Positions 1 through 9,391 are shown, numbered from the stretch's first letter. The stretch is 64,000 nt of DNA from Synechococcus sp. SynAce01 (GCF_001885215.1 NZ_CP018091.1:558001-622000), one strand, 5' to 3'. Numbers and translations: made by a program. Notes: generated by a model from the sequence alone, not told the origin.

Positions 1-70
1 TCCATCACCGCACTTTGTGGCGGCGTGGCGGACTCGCCTGGGCGAGCCAGGGCTGTGCGGCCAGGTGCAA

Positions 71-152
71 TGGGAGCGGTGGGACTCGAACCCACAAACC
101 CGAAGGCGCTCGATTTTGAGTCGAGTCCGTCTACCAATTCCGGCACGCTCCC
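71..152 (-). tRNA. tRNA-Leu (anticodon CAA)
   Basis: Read on the minus strand, a seven-base acceptor stem GGGAGCG pairs with CGCTCCC, followed by discriminator A. The D-arm is of class II type (GGAATTGGTAGACG), and a long variable arm is present. The anticodon stem CTCGA/TCGAG encloses the loop CTCAAAA, giving anticodon CAA, which reads the leucine codon UUG. The T-arm contains GGTTCGAGTCC. The CCA end is not encoded. Confidence 0.96.
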
Positions 153-180
153 ATGGGCAAAACTTTAGCCGCGCCTGTGC

Positions 181-1482
181 TCAGACTTCAACGCGACGGA
201 TCGCGGCGCCGACACTGTTGAGCTTGCCTTCGAGGTCGGAGTAGCCCCGATCGAGGTAGCAAAGGCCCTGCACGGCGGTGGTGCCTTCGGCCGCCAGGCC
301 CGCCAGGACCATGGCCGCAGAGGCGCGCAGGTCCGTGCCTTTCACTGGCGCTCCGCTGAGCTGGGGGACGCCCTCAACCAAGGCGGTGTTGCCGTTGAGA
401 CGAATGTTGGCCCCCATGCGCTGCAGTTCGGCCACGTGCTGGAGGCGGTTCTCGAAGATGTTCTCCACCACCATGCTGGTGCCAGGGATCGTGGCCAACA
501 GGCTCATAAAAGGCGCCTGCAGGTCTGTGGGGAACCCGGGAAAGGGTTGGGTGCAGATGTCAACGGGACGCAGGTCGCCTGGATGGATGGTGAGGCCGGC
601 TGCGGAGTCCGTGAACGAACAGCCGGCATCTTCGAGCTTGGTGATCACAGCGCTGAGATGGTCGGTCGCGATCGGGCCAACGGTCAGCTCCGAGCGGGTG
701 ATCGCAGCAGCCAGCAACAGGGTGCCCGCTTCGATGCGATCGGGGATCACGGCGTAATCGGCTCCATGCAGGGCCTTGACGCCAACGATGGTGATCGTCG
801 GGGTGCCGGCGCCATGCACTTCTCCGCCCATCGCCACCAGAAGACCGGCGAGATCCACCACCTCAGGTTCGAGGGCAGCGTTCTCGATCACCGTCTCCCC
901 ATCGGCCAGGGCGGCGGCCATCATCAGGGTTTCGGTGGCCCCAACGCTGGGGCAATCCAGGCAGATGCGTCCACCTGAGAGGCGATTGCCGCGGCCTGGA
1001 ACGGCCGCTGAAACGATTCCGTGCTCAATGACCACCTGAGCCCCGAGTGCTTTCAGGCCCTTGACATGAACCGCGACGGGCCGCGAGCCGATCTGGCAGC
1101 CCCCTGGCATGGGGATCTTGGCTACACCGAGCCTGGCGAGGAGAGGGCCGATACAGAAAAAGCTGGCACGCAGGCTGCTGACCAGCTCGTAGGGCGGCAT
1201 GGCCCGGCTCAGGTGGCTGGCGTCGAGCTCGACCCAATCAGGGCCGCTTTTCACCTTGACGCCAAGGGCCATCAGGATTTCCCCCATGGCCGCAATGTCG
1301 GTGAGAGGGGGAACGTTGCTGAGGCGCAGAGGTTCTTTGGTGAGCAGGCAAGCCGCCATCAACACCAGAGCGGAGTTTTTGGCCCCGTTAACGCGTACTT
1401 CACCAGCCAGGCGACGACCACCGGAGATCTCCAGCTGGGGTGTAAGCAAAAGCTGGGGAGCCACGGTGGCGGTCAGGGGCAT
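181..1482 (-). CDS. murA: UDP-N-acetylglucosamine 1-carboxyvinyltransferase MurA
   Basis: MurA transfers enolpyruvate from PEP to UDP-GlcNAc, the first committed step of peptidoglycan synthesis in the cytoplasm. The 433-residue product has the family's N-terminal signature (RVNGAKNSAL) and the flexible active-site loop PGGCQIGSRP, with the PEP-binding cysteine near residue 119. I placed the start at the ATG at 1482, which gives a protein beginning MPLTATVAPQ. The open frame extends 23 codons further upstream, but that part does not look like a MurA N-terminus. The gene ends 28 bases from the downstream tRNA-Leu, on the same strand. Length and motifs are normal for the family. Confidence 0.97.
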   Translation of the reverse strand: MPLTATVAPQLLLTPQLEISGGRRLAGEVRVNGAKNSALVLMAACLLTKEPLRLSNVPPLTDIAAMGEILMALGVKVKSGPDWVELDASHLSRAMPPYELVSSLRASFFCIGPLLARLGVAKIPMPGGCQIGSRPVAVHVKGLKALGAQVVIEHGIVSAAVPGRGNRLSGGRICLDCPSVGATETLMMAAALADGETVIENAALEPEVVDLAGLLVAMGGEVHGAGTPTITIVGVKALHGADYAVIPDRIEAGTLLLAAAITRSELTVGPIATDHLSAVITKLEDAGCSFTDSAAGLTIHPGDLRPVDICTQPFPGFPTDLQAPFMSLLATIPGTSMVVENIFENRLQHVAELQRMGANIRLNGNTALVEGVPQLSGAPVKGTDLRASAAMVLAGLAAEGTTAVQGLCYLDRGYSDLEGKLNSVGAAIRRVEV

Positions 1483-1703
1483 GGCTCTAGGGCATGGATT
1501 TGTTTGGGCATCTTGACAACCAAGCCACGGATCGTCTAGGCGTCCGCCCAAGAAACTGTCTTATCTAGTCACAAATTCAATTTCAGGAGGTTCAGCGGCA
1601 GGTGAAACAGCTTCGGCAACCCAGCCTTCAGCCCCCGCCGGGAGATGGGGGGATGGGGCACCACGATGTTTTATGGTTTGGAGCCCACTTCGGTGGCGGG
1701 CCA

Positions 1704-1787
1704 GCGGATGTGGCGGAATTGGTAGACGCGCTAGTTTCAGGTACTAGTGGCAGCAATGTCGTGGGAGTTCAAGTCTCCCCATCCGCA
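1704..1787 (+). tRNA. tRNA-Leu (anticodon CAG)
   Basis: The acceptor stem GCGGATG pairs with CATCCGC, followed by discriminator A. The class II D-arm (GGCGGAATTGGTAGACG) and a long variable arm are present. The anticodon stem CTAGT/ACTAG encloses TTCAGGT, so the anticodon is CAG and reads CUG, a frequent leucine codon in this GC-rich genome. The T-arm contains GAGTTCAAGTCTC. The stretch from 1552 to 1703 upstream has no convincing gene and probably holds the murA and tRNA promoters. Confidence 0.96.
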
Positions 1788-1864
1788 TTTTTCACTCCAG
1801 CTCCAAACGTGGCTACTGTTTCTGCCCGGTGTTGGGTCCCATGCACCGCTGAACCAGATTTCCG

Positions 1865-2113
1865 ATGATCGTCCTCAAGATCACCAATGCGTCCGATGTG
1901 GTGGCGGGAAAAATCGGCAAATTCCTCGAAAGCCTCACCCCCGACGCCTTCGATCAAATCACCATTGAAGACATCGTGGTGAAGAAGTTGGTGGAGAATC
2001 TTCAACAGGAAGGCCTGAAAGGAGAAGTGGCCTCGATCCAGGGCATTGACCTGGTAGAGGCGAATCTGGTCCTGGAAGAGTCCACCATGGTTCGTCGCCA
2101 TCAGCACTTCTGA
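1865..2113 (+). CDS. Conserved hypothetical protein, 82 aa
   Basis: I recognise this only as the kind of short acidic protein common in cyanobacteria and cannot assign a function. The 82-residue product begins MIVLKITNASDVV and has alternating beta-like and helical stretches, with no cysteine, signal peptide or membrane segment. It starts 77 bases after tRNA-Leu(CAG). Its TGA stop lies four bases before the CTG proposed below as the start of the rRNA/tRNA methylase gene, so the two are probably co-transcribed and may be translationally coupled. Codon use matches its neighbours. It is likely a real gene, because the frame is the best in this interval and the position is operon-like. Confidence 0.7.
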   Translation: MIVLKITNASDVVAGKIGKFLESLTPDAFDQITIEDIVVKKLVENLQQEGLKGEVASIQGIDLVEANLVLEESTMVRRHQHF

Positions 2114-2117
2114 GCCG

Positions 2118-2936
2118 CTGATCACCAGCCGGCGCCATCCGCTGGTGGCCCGATTCCGGGCCTTGCAAAAATCTGAGGGCAGGCGTGAGCAGGGCCTGCT
2201 GCTGCTTGAAGGCACCCATCTGCTCGAAGAGGTCATCAGCCTTGGCCTGGCACCCAGAGAGGTGCTGGCCACCCCGGCCTGGCTGCAGCGGCATCCTGCC
2301 TGGAGCCCGATGCCGGCCCTTCGCCCCGTGTCCGAGTCGGTGCTGGCCGCCGTCGCCACCACGGCCCATCCCGACGGGGTGGTGCTCAGCCTGCCCTGGC
2401 CCGATCCGGCCGCTGAGGGGCCAATCGGCTTCGTGCTGGCGCTCGATCATCTGCAGGATCCCGGCAACCTCGGCACCTTGATGCGCACGGCCCTGGCCGC
2501 CGGGGTGGAGGCTCTCTGGCTCGCTGGCGGGGCTGATCCCTGGCAACCCAAGGTGCTGCGGGCCTCCGCAGGCGCGGCCCTGGCCCTGCCGCTGCAGCGG
2601 TTTGAGGCCCTGGCTTCGCGGTTGCAGCAGGCGCGCCAGCAGGGGGTTCAGGTGGCGGCCAGCGTGGTTCCAGCAGGCGACGCGATGGCAGCCGCCACCC
2701 CAGCCACTCCGTATTGGCAGCTCGATTGGACCCGCCCCACCGTGCTGCTGCTCGGCAATGAAGCCGCAGGGGTGGCGCCCGATCTACTGGCTTGCTGCAG
2801 CCACCACGTCACCATTCCCCACAGCCGCGCCGTCGAGTCGCTGAACGTGGCGGTGGCGGCCGCTCCCTTGCTATTGGAGCGCTGGCGCCAGCAACAGGAG
2901 AGAATGCCGGCTATTAGCAGCAACGCACCACTGTGA
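2118..2936 (+). CDS. TrmH/SpoU-family RNA 2'-O-methyltransferase
   Basis: This is a SPOUT-fold methyltransferase that would methylate ribose 2'-OH in rRNA or tRNA using S-adenosylmethionine. The C-terminal half carries the knot motifs: ALDHLQDPGNLGTLMRTALA, LLLGNEAAGV and PHSRAVESLNVAVAAAPLL. The N-terminal substrate-binding domain starts ITSRRHPLVARFRALQ, which is characteristic of the family. The start is unusual. The first ordinary start codon (GTG at 2145) would remove ITSRRHPL, and no ATG, GTG or TTG lies in frame between the TAG at 2055 and 2145. I therefore propose CTG at 2118, just after the previous gene's stop. The stop overlaps the lpdA GTG. Substrate specificity cannot be told. 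Confidence 0.88.
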   Translation: MITSRRHPLVARFRALQKSEGRREQGLLLLEGTHLLEEVISLGLAPREVLATPAWLQRHPAWSPMPALRPVSESVLAAVATTAHPDGVVLSLPWPDPAAEGPIGFVLALDHLQDPGNLGTLMRTALAAGVEALWLAGGADPWQPKVLRASAGAALALPLQRFEALASRLQQARQQGVQVAASVVPAGDAMAAATPATPYWQLDWTRPTVLLLGNEAAGVAPDLLACCSHHVTIPHSRAVESLNVAVAAAPLLLERWRQQQERMPAISSNAPL

Positions 2937-4360
2937 GTTTCGACTTCGATGTGATCGTGATCGGGGCCGGCTACGGCGGCTTCGATGCCGCCAAGCACGC
3001 GGCCGATCACGGGCTGCGCACCGCCATCGTCGAATCACGCGACATGGGCGGCACCTGCGTGAACCGAGGCTGTGTGCCCTCCAAGGCCCTGCTGGCCGCC
3101 AGTGGCCGGGTGCGGGAACTGGCCGACGTTGAGCACCTCAGGGGGTTTGGCATCCATGCGGCACCGGTTCGCTTCGAACGCCAGGCAATCGCCGACCACG
3201 CCCACCAGCTTGTGGCCGCGATTCGCGCCAACCTCACCAAAACCCTGGAGCGCTCCGGCACCAAGATCCTGCGCGGCAAGGGTCGGCTCGATGGCGCCCA
3301 GCGGGTGGCGGTGCGCGAGGCCAGCGGCGTCGAGAAGGTTTACAGCGCCAAGGAGGTGATCATCGCCACCGGTTCCGACCCGTTTGTCCCACCCGGCATC
3401 AACACCGACGGCCGCACCGTTTTCACCAGCGATGACGCGATCAACCTGGAGTGGTTACCGCGCTGGATCGCGATCATCGGCAGCGGCTACATCGGCCTGG
3501 AATTCGCCGACGTCTACACCGCCCTGGGCTGTGAGGTCACGATGATCGAGGCCCTCGATCGGGTGATGCCCACCTTCGATCCCGACATCGCCAAGATCGC
3601 GGCCCGGCGGCTGATCGATGGCCGCGAGATCGACACCCGTGCCGGCCTGTTGGCCCGCAAGGTGGAGCCGGGTTCACCGGTGCGCATCGAGTTGGCGGAC
3701 ATGGCCAGCAAGGAGCTCGTGGAGGTGCTGGAGGTCGACGCGGTGCTGGTTGCCACCGGCCGGGTGCCGATCAGCAAAGATCTCAACCTGGCCAGCGTGG
3801 GGGTGCAAACCCAGCGCGGCTTCATCCCGGTCGACGACGCCATGCGCGTGCTGGCCAACGGCGAGCCGGTGGCCCACCTCTGGGCCGTGGGCGATGTGAC
3901 CGGGAAGATGATGCTCGCCCACACCGCCGCTGCCCAGGGCTCTGTGGCGGTGGAGAACATCCTTGGCCACAGCCGCCTGATCGATTACCGCTCCATCCCC
4001 GCCGCCACCTTCACCCATCCGGAGATCAGCTCGGTGGGCCTCAGTGAAAGCGACGCCAGGGCGCTGGCCACCAGCGAAGGGTTCGAGCTCGGCCTGGTGC
4101 GCAGCTACTTCAAAGCGAACACCAAGGCCCTGGCCGAACTCGACAGTGATGGGCTGATGAAACTGCTGTTCCGCAAGGACAGCGGCGAAGTGCTCGGTGC
4201 CCACATCTACGGGCTCCACGCCGCCGACTTGATCCAGGAGATCGCCAACGCCGTGGCCCGCCGCCAGGGGGTGCGCGAACTCGCCAGCGAAGTTCACACC
4301 CATCCCACCCTCAGTGAACTGGTGGAGGTGGCCTACAAGCAGGCCGCCGCCCAGCTCTAA
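2933..4360 (+). CDS. lpdA: Dihydrolipoyl dehydrogenase (E3)
   Basis: This flavoprotein reoxidises dihydrolipoamide in 2-oxoacid dehydrogenase complexes, and possibly in glycine cleavage, producing NADH. The 475-residue product has the FAD-binding motif GAGYGGFDAA near residue 11, the redox disulfide in GGTCVNRGCVPSK (Cys42 and Cys47), the NAD-binding motif GSGYIGLEFA near 185, and the C-terminal catalytic pair in HTHPTLSELVE near 455. The GTG start overlaps the methylase stop codon by two bases (GTGA), which implies translational coupling. The glutathione and mercuric reductase relatives are less likely given the E3-type C-terminus. Confidence 0.95.
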   Translation: MSFDFDVIVIGAGYGGFDAAKHAADHGLRTAIVESRDMGGTCVNRGCVPSKALLAASGRVRELADVEHLRGFGIHAAPVRFERQAIADHAHQLVAAIRANLTKTLERSGTKILRGKGRLDGAQRVAVREASGVEKVYSAKEVIIATGSDPFVPPGINTDGRTVFTSDDAINLEWLPRWIAIIGSGYIGLEFADVYTALGCEVTMIEALDRVMPTFDPDIAKIAARRLIDGREIDTRAGLLARKVEPGSPVRIELADMASKELVEVLEVDAVLVATGRVPISKDLNLASVGVQTQRGFIPVDDAMRVLANGEPVAHLWAVGDVTGKMMLAHTAAAQGSVAVENILGHSRLIDYRSIPAATFTHPEISSVGLSESDARALATSEGFELGLVRSYFKANTKALAELDSDGLMKLLFRKDSGEVLGAHIYGLHAADLIQEIANAVARRQGVRELASEVHTHPTLSELVEVAYKQAAAQL

Positions 4361-4411
4361 GAACCAGAGCAACCCATCGATTCCTACGATCAGTACCCTT
4401 GCCACCGGCCT

Positions 4412-5296
4412 TTGGAGATTCGCCGCCGTCCCCCCAATCCACCGGTGAAGGTGGCCCACCTTCAGTACGGCATCCCCCACAGCGAAGCCGAACCCCGTCA
4501 CATCCTCGAAAAGATTGTGTGGGCGAAGGATCGTGAGATCACCGCCGATAAAGAGCGCGTCAGCCTGCTGCAACTGAGGCAGCAAGTGGAGGCTCTGCCG
4601 CCCACCCGGGATTTCGTGTCGGCCCTGCGGGCCAGTTGCCGCAAGCCGGCCGTGATCGCCGAGATCAAAAAGGCCAGCCCGAGCCAGGGGGTGATCCGGG
4701 AGGATTTCGATCCGGTGGCGATCGCCTCGGGCTATGTGGCCGGTGGGGCCAGCTGCCTGTCGGTGCTCACCGACAAGACCTTTTTCCAGGGAGGGTTTGA
4801 GGTGCTGGTGGCGGTGCGGCAGGTGGTGGAGCTGCCCCTGCTCTGCAAAGACTTCATCCTCTCCCCCTATCAGCTGTATCAGGCACGGGCTGCCGGCGCT
4901 GATGCGGCCCTGCTGATCGCCGCGATCCTCAGCGACCAGGATATCACCTACCTGCTCAGGGCCGCCCGCAGCCTCGATCTGGCCGTGCTGGTCGAGGTGC
5001 ATGACGAGCTGGAACTCGAACGGGTGCTGGGCCTAGATGGGGTGGAGTTGATCGGGATCAACAACCGCGATCTCACCACATTCACCACGGATCTGGCCAC
5101 CACCGACAGCCTGATGGCCCGCTTTGGCGAGCGCCTGCGCCAGAAGGGAGCCCTGCTGGTGAGCGAATCAGGCCTGCACAGCCGTGGGGATCTCGACCGC
5201 GTTGTGGAGGCCGGTGCCGATGCGGTTCTTGTCGGCGAGGCCCTGATGCGGCAAGCCGATGTGACGGCGGCCCTGGAGCAATTGATCAGCGGTTGA
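4412..5296 (+). CDS. trpC: Indole-3-glycerol phosphate synthase
   Basis: TrpC closes the ring of 1-(o-carboxyphenylamino)-1-deoxyribulose 5-phosphate, the fourth step of tryptophan synthesis. The 294-residue TIM barrel shows [10 protein letters not shown] (catalytic lysine), [34 protein letters not shown] and LVSESGL. The start is a TTG at 4412, giving [10 protein letters not shown]. This N-terminal extension, rich in proline and arginine, is typical of cyanobacterial TrpC. The gene stands alone here, away from other trp genes, which is usual in cyanobacteria. Confidence 0.96.
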   Translation: MEIRRRPPNPPVKVAHLQYGIPHSEAEPRHILEKIVWAKDREITADKERVSLLQLRQQVEALPPTRDFVSALRASCRKPAVIAEIKKASPSQGVIREDFDPVAIASGYVAGGASCLSVLTDKTFFQGGFEVLVAVRQVVELPLLCKDFILSPYQLYQARAAGADAALLIAAILSDQDITYLLRAARSLDLAVLVEVHDELELERVLGLDGVELIGINNRDLTTFTTDLATTDSLMARFGERLRQKGALLVSESGLHSRGDLDRVVEAGADAVLVGEALMRQADVTAALEQLISG

Positions 5297-5369
5297 GGGC
5301 TGCTCCCTCCGGGAATTTTTCTGTTGGATCCGGTGATATGGACGTGGAAACCCCATCAGGCCAAGGGTC

Positions 5370-6323
5370 ATGAACAAAATTGCCCTGGAGGAACACTTCA
5401 GTGCCCCGGGTCTTGAGCCCTCCATCAAGGATGTGGCGTTCTTCGATCCCGACATTCTTGGCGCCATTGAGGCTGCCTTGCCTGATCTATCAGAACAGCG
5501 CCTCCAAGCCATGGATCGCGCTGGGATCTCCATGGCCGTCCTTTCCCAGACGGCGCCTGGTGTGCAATCCATCAAGGATGCGACCCTTGCGGTGGAGCTT
5601 GCCCGTCGCGCCAATGATTTTCTGCATGTGCGCACGGCGTTCGCTCCTGAACGGTTTCGCGGTTTCGCTTGTCTTGCTCTGCAGGATGTTGACGCTGCCT
5701 GTGATGAACTCAAACGTTGCGTTTCAGAGCTCGGTTTCGTGGGGGCCTTGGTGAATGGTTCCACCGGTGGTGCCTACCTGGATGAACCCCAATTCGCTCC
5801 TTTTTGGCACACGCTCGAACAGCTTGATGTGCCGCTTTATTTGCATCCTGGGTTGGTCAGCGGAGAGTCTCAGGCCTTCAACGGTCATCCTGAGCTGGAG
5901 GGCGCCGTCTGGAGCTGGACCTGTGACACCGCCACCCACGTCCTGCGGCTGGTGTTCTCCAGGGTGTTTGACCGCCATCCTCAGGCCTCGGTGATCCTTG
6001 GCCATATGGGTGAAACCCTGCCTTACATGCTCTGGCGGCTGGACAGCCGTGCCGACGTGACAACTATCGGTCGGACGTTGAGTCGATCTCCGTCAGAGAC
6101 GCTGAAGAGCCATGTGATGGTGACCACATAGGGAGTGTGTGCGGATGCCCCCCTCCGGTGTGCCCTGGAGACAATGGGCGATCAGGCGGTGATGTTTTCC
6201 ACCGATTACCCGTATGAAGACATTCAGCTTGCTGCCGATTGGATCGAGAACGCCGCCATCCGCGAAGACCAGCGGATCAAGGTCTGCTCCACCAATGCCC
6301 AGCGCGTCCTGCGCCTCGGGTAA
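5370..6323 (+). pseudogene. Gamma-resorcylate decarboxylase-like amidohydrolase, interrupted by in-frame TAG
   Basis: The product resembles amidohydrolase-2 family metal-dependent decarboxylases (gamma-resorcylate or 2,3-dihydroxybenzoate type). It begins MNKIALEEHFS, carrying the E-x-H metal ligands, and has LYLHPGLVS and LGHMGETLPY. The frame stops at TAG 6129-6131 right after MVTT, but continues in the same frame as GVCADAPLRCALETMG, then MFSTDYPYED, to 6323. Relatives have ITTSGVC at this point, so TAG most simply replaces a serine TCG. The metal-binding aspartate of FSTDYPYE lies after the stop, so the 253-residue fragment should be inactive. The full frame would give 317 residues, a normal length. 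A sequencing error or readthrough is the alternative. Confidence 0.85.
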
Positions 6324-6385
6324 AGAACCAAAGCTGGCACAGGATCTGCCCATCTCGGCCTGTTGGCAGCAGCCCCCTTCCCATC

Positions 6386-6408
6386 AAAAAACCCCGCCAA
6401 AGGCGGGG
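6386..6408 (-). terminator. Rho-independent terminator of rpsD
   Basis: On the minus strand a perfect seven-base stem CCCCGCC/GGCGGGG with a three-base loop is followed directly by six T residues. It lies 45 bases after the rpsD stop codon, the right place to end that transcript. It also sits 62 bases beyond the end of the interrupted decarboxylase on the other strand. Confidence 0.92.
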
Positions 6409-6452
6409 TGATGAGAAGCAAGCAAAGGAGCTGAGTGGAAAGGTCCCGAGGA

Positions 6453-7061
6453 TCAGACCTTGCGGCTGTAGAACTCCACCACCAGCAATTCGTTGATTTC
6501 CAGGGCCACCCATTCCCGCTCGATCCGGGCATTCACCTTGGCGGAGAGCTTGGTCTTGTCGAGCTCCAAATTGGGGGGAATGTTGGCCAGACCGGGGAAT
6601 TCCAGGTTGCCTTCAGCGAGTTGGCGGCTGGCCTTGCGATCGCGAACCACGATCAGGTCGCCGGGGCGGCACTGGTAGCTGGGGATGTCAACCACACGAC
6701 CATTCACAGTCACGTGACCATGGTTGACCAGTTGGCGAGCACCGGGAACCGTGGGCCCGAAACCGAGGCGGAAGCAGATGTTGTCGAGGCGATTCTCAAG
6801 CAGTTTGAGCAGGTTGGTTCCTGTGGAGCCGTCCTGGGCGCGCGCTTTCTTCACGTAGCGCACGAGCTGGCGCTCGGAGATGCCGTAGTTGAAGCGAAGC
6901 TTTTGCTTTTCTTCGAGGCGGATGGCGTATTCGGAGCGCTTGCGACGGGCTTGGCCGTGCTGACCGGGGGGATAAGCCCGCTTGGCGGACTTACGGGTGA
7001 GACCGGGAAGGTCTCCCAAGCGCCGCGTCACCCTCAGGCGAGGACCGCGGTAGCGAGACAT
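6453..7061 (-). CDS. rpsD: 30S ribosomal protein S4
   Basis: S4 binds 16S rRNA early in small-subunit assembly. The 202-residue product starts [11 protein letters not shown], the conserved cyanobacterial and plastid S4 N-terminus. The S4 RNA-binding domain lies around residues 90-150, with [20 protein letters not shown]. It ends in VVEFYSRKV, as expected for the family. The gene stands alone, away from the main ribosomal protein cluster, and has its own strong terminator. Its start abuts the divergent yidD region. Confidence 0.98.
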   Translation of the reverse strand: MSRYRGPRLRVTRRLGDLPGLTRKSAKRAYPPGQHGQARRKRSEYAIRLEEKQKLRFNYGISERQLVRYVKKARAQDGSTGTNLLKLLENRLDNICFRLGFGPTVPGARQLVNHGHVTVNGRVVDIPSYQCRPGDLIVVRDRKASRQLAEGNLEFPGLANIPPNLELDKTKLSAKVNARIEREWVALEINELLVVEFYSRKV

Positions 7062-7140
7062 GAAGGAAGGGGCAAAGGGCAGGGAAAGGTGGGGCTCTGC
7101 TGCAGGCAGGATGGGGAACGTCTCCCCATGCCTGCCTGCA

Positions 7141-7425
7141 GTGCCGCACCAATCGGAGATCCTATCGGTTGGCTCTTCAGGAGACCGGCCTGCCTCTGGC
7201 TTCAGCAGGCTTCTGAGCGCCCTGCTGCTGGGCCTGATCGCGGCCTACCGCCGCTGGATCTCACCCTTGCTGGGCCCCCGCTGCCGCTTCATCCCCAGCT
7301 GCAGCGCCTATGGGATCGAGGCGATCGAGCGCCATGGCCCCTGGCGTGGCGGCTGGCTCACCCTGCGCCGCCTGTTGCGCTGCCATCCCTTCACCCCCTG
7401 CGGCTGCGATCCGGTCCCGGACTGA
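7141..7425 (+). CDS. yidD: Membrane protein insertion efficiency factor YidD
   Basis: YidD is a small amphipathic protein that assists YidC-mediated membrane insertion. The core is unmistakable: [20 protein letters not shown], then [10 protein letters not shown] and [13 protein letters not shown], with the conserved cysteines. The start is uncertain. The frame is open from 7060, where it would overlap the rpsD start, but the first ~40 residues are not YidD-like. I chose the GTG at 7141, giving 94 residues. The gene is separated from rnpA and yidC, which lie near 15-17 kb; in many bacteria yidD sits between those two. Confidence 0.93.
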   Translation: MPHQSEILSVGSSGDRPASGFSRLLSALLLGLIAAYRRWISPLLGPRCRFIPSCSAYGIEAIERHGPWRGGWLTLRRLLRCHPFTPCGCDPVPD

Positions 7426-7501
7426 GCCCGGCTGGCCCTGCTCAAGCGGGCCCCACACCCCTCCACAGCGCCCTCTCCATAACACCCTCTCGCCGCGCAC
7501 C

Positions 7502-7789
7502 ATGGCTGCCCTCCCCCCGCTCACCCTGTTCAGCCGTGAAGGGTGTTGCCTGTGCGCAGGCCTGGCTGATCGCCTGGCCGCCCTGCCGCTCCCGCCACAG
7601 CTGCAGGTGGTCGACATCGACACCGATCCAGCCCTGAAGGCTCGCTATGACCTGGAGGTGCCGGTACTGGCCGTGGGCCGAAGCAGCGGCCTGATCGAGC
7701 TGCCGCGGGTTCCTCCCCGGCTGCGGGGTGATGGCCTGGAGCGCTGGCTGGGCAAAGCGCTTGCTGCCCTTTCCCCCCCACCAGCCTGA
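7502..7789 (+). CDS. Glutaredoxin-like (DUF836) protein
   Basis: This 95-residue protein has the thioredoxin-like fold of the DUF836 family. It begins with a beta strand, LTLFSREGCCLCAGL, whose C-x-x-C (CCLC) is the likely redox centre, followed by VVDIDTDPAL and the cis-proline region VPVLAVG. A role as a small thiol-disulfide oxidoreductase is inferred from the family; the substrate is unknown. The ATG at 7502 gives a compact protein. The frame is open upstream to 7310, but that part overlaps yidD. It lies 76 bases after yidD on the same strand and ahead of murE. Confidence 0.85.
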   Translation: MAALPPLTLFSREGCCLCAGLADRLAALPLPPQLQVVDIDTDPALKARYDLEVPVLAVGRSSGLIELPRVPPRLRGDGLERWLGKALAALSPPPA

Positions 7790-7814
7790 TCCTGCCGAGC
7801 AAACTGGCCCAGCT

Positions 7815-7842
7815 CCGGCTCGCCCCGGCTCGCCCCGGCTCG
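7815..7842. repeat. Short tandem repeat, 10-bp period
   Basis: In the gap before murE the ten-base unit CGCCCCGGCT occurs twice in tandem (7821-7840), flanked by a partial copy. It is short and GC-rich, with no sign of function beyond possible replication slippage. Confidence 0.7.
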
Positions 7843-7876
7843 AACCATCCACACCGCCGCCCGCTTCCAGCCCGCC

Positions 7877-9391
7877 ATGCCCCCAACGCTCCACCCCCTG
7901 CTGCTTCAGGCCGGTCTTGCCATTCCCACTGGCCTGCCAGACGGGGAGGTCAGCGGCGTCAGCTCCGATTCGCGGCGGATCAGCCCTGGCACCTTGTTCA
8001 TCGGCCTGCCCGGCGGCCAGGTCGATGGCGGCAGCTTCTGGCCCAAGGCCTTGGAGGCCGGTGCCGTGGCCGCGGTGATCGGGGTGGAAGCGGCGGCGGC
8101 GCAGCCCCCCCAGCCGGGCGATCCAGTGCTGGTGCTGGAAGGGCCACTGGCCCCCTGGCCCGGACGGCTGGCGGCCGCGTTCTGGCAAAATCCAAGCCAG
8201 AAGCTGGCCTTGATCGGTGTCACCGGCACCAATGGCAAAACCACGACCACCCACCTGATCGAGCACCTGGCCGCCGCGGCGGGCCAGACCACGGCCCTGT
8301 TCGGCACCCTGGTCAACCGCTGGCCCGGCCATCGCGCCACGGCCAGCCACACCACAGCCTTCGCCGACCTGCTGCAGGGCCAGCTGGCTGAGGCCGTTGC
8401 GGCGGGCAGCGCCCTGGCGGCCATGGAGGTGAGTTCCCACGCCCTCGACCAGGGGCGGGTGGCGGGCTGCCATTTCGCCGGAGCCGTGTTCACCAACCTG
8501 AGCCAGGACCACCTCGACTACCACCCGTCGATGCAGGCCTATTTCGAGGCCAAGGCCCTGTTGTTCGCCGAACCGTTGCTGGCGGGCTGTGCGGTGGTGA
8601 ACATCGATGATCCCTGGGGGGCGAAATTGGCGGACCACCTGGCCGGCAGCCTCGGCGAGCGCCTCTGGCGCAGCTCCCTCAACGCAGCCGACGCCGAGCT
8701 GCGGATGGGGGAGCTGAGCTTCAGTGCCGATGGGGTCAGCGGCAGGCTGCATACGCCGCTGGGCCATGGCCCGTTCCGATCACCCCTGGTGGGCCGCTTC
8801 AACCTGATGAACCTGTTGCAGGCGGTGGGGGTGCTGCAGCAGCAGGGCGTGGCATTGCCCCGGCTGCTGGAGGCCATCCCCTCATTCCCCGGCGTGCCCG
8901 GGCGCATGGAGCGGGTGCGGCTGGCTGAACACTCGGCTGGCACGGAGGCCTTGCCGGCTGTGCTGGTCGACTACGCCCACACGCCAGATGGCCTGGAGAA
9001 CGCCTTGGCCGCCTGCAGACCCTTCTGCAGCGGGCGACTGATCTGTGTGTTCGGCTGCGGTGGTGACCGGGATCGGGGCAAGCGGCCCCAGATGGCGGCC
9101 ATTGCCGCTCGCCTGGCCGACCGGGTGGTCGTCACCTCCGACAACCCACGCACCGAAGATCCGGGGCGCATCCTTGACGACGTGGCGGCCGGCATCCCCG
9201 CCGGCACGGATCTGCTGGTGGAAGGGGATCGGGCCAGCGCCATTGCCCTGAGCATTGCGGCAGCAACGGCCGGTGATCTGGTGCTGATCGCCGGTAAGGG
9301 CCACGAGGATTACCAGATCCTCGGCACCACCAAGATCCACTTCGACGACCGGGAGGAAGCGCAGCAGGCCCTGCACCAGCGCCTGGCTTGA
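7877..9391 (+). CDS. murE: UDP-N-acetylmuramoyl-tripeptide synthetase MurE (meso-DAP type)
   Basis: MurE adds the third amino acid of the peptidoglycan stem peptide in the cytoplasm. The 504-residue protein has the Mur ligase ATP loop [13 protein letters not shown] near residues 115-126, the carbamylated-lysine region FEAKALLF, and [13 protein letters not shown]. The substrate motif DNPRTEDP indicates meso-diaminopimelate as the added residue, as expected for a Gram-negative wall. It ends with the conserved GKGHEDYQ region. The start ATG at 7877 fits the N-terminal domain, which contains SDSRRISPG. With murA it is the second wall gene in the window, but the two are not linked. Confidence 0.97.
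   Translation: MPPTLHPLLLQAGLAIPTGLPDGEVSGVSSDSRRISPGTLFIGLPGGQVDGGSFWPKALEAGAVAAVIGVEAAAAQPPQPGDPVLVLEGPLAPWPGRLAAAFWQNPSQKLALIGVTGTNGKTTTTHLIEHLAAAAGQTTALFGTLVNRWPGHRATASHTTAFADLLQGQLAEAVAAGSALAAMEVSSHALDQGRVAGCHFAGAVFTNLSQDHLDYHPSMQAYFEAKALLFAEPLLAGCAVVNIDDPWGAKLADHLAGSLGERLWRSSLNAADAELRMGELSFSADGVSGRLHTPLGHGPFRSPLVGRFNLMNLLQAVGVLQQQGVALPRLLEAIPSFPGVPGRMERVRLAEHSAGTEALPAVLVDYAHTPDGLENALAACRPFCSGRLICVFGCGGDRDRGKRPQMAAIAARLADRVVVTSDNPRTEDPGRILDDVAAGIPAGTDLLVEGDRASAIALSIAAATAGDLVLIAGKGHEDYQILGTTKIHFDDREEAQQALHQRLA

Noticed and set aside
1602-1868. Plus-strand open frame across tRNA-Leu(CAG)
   Set aside because: It is mostly the translated tRNA sequence and has no protein-like pattern.
3674-5002. 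442-codon frame opposite lpdA and trpC
   Set aside because: It runs antisense across two well-identified genes and is histidine/glycine-rich, as shadow frames here are.
5297-5369. Short hairpin TCCC/GGGA followed by ATTTTT after trpC as a terminator
   Set aside because: The stem is only about four base pairs, too weak to claim.
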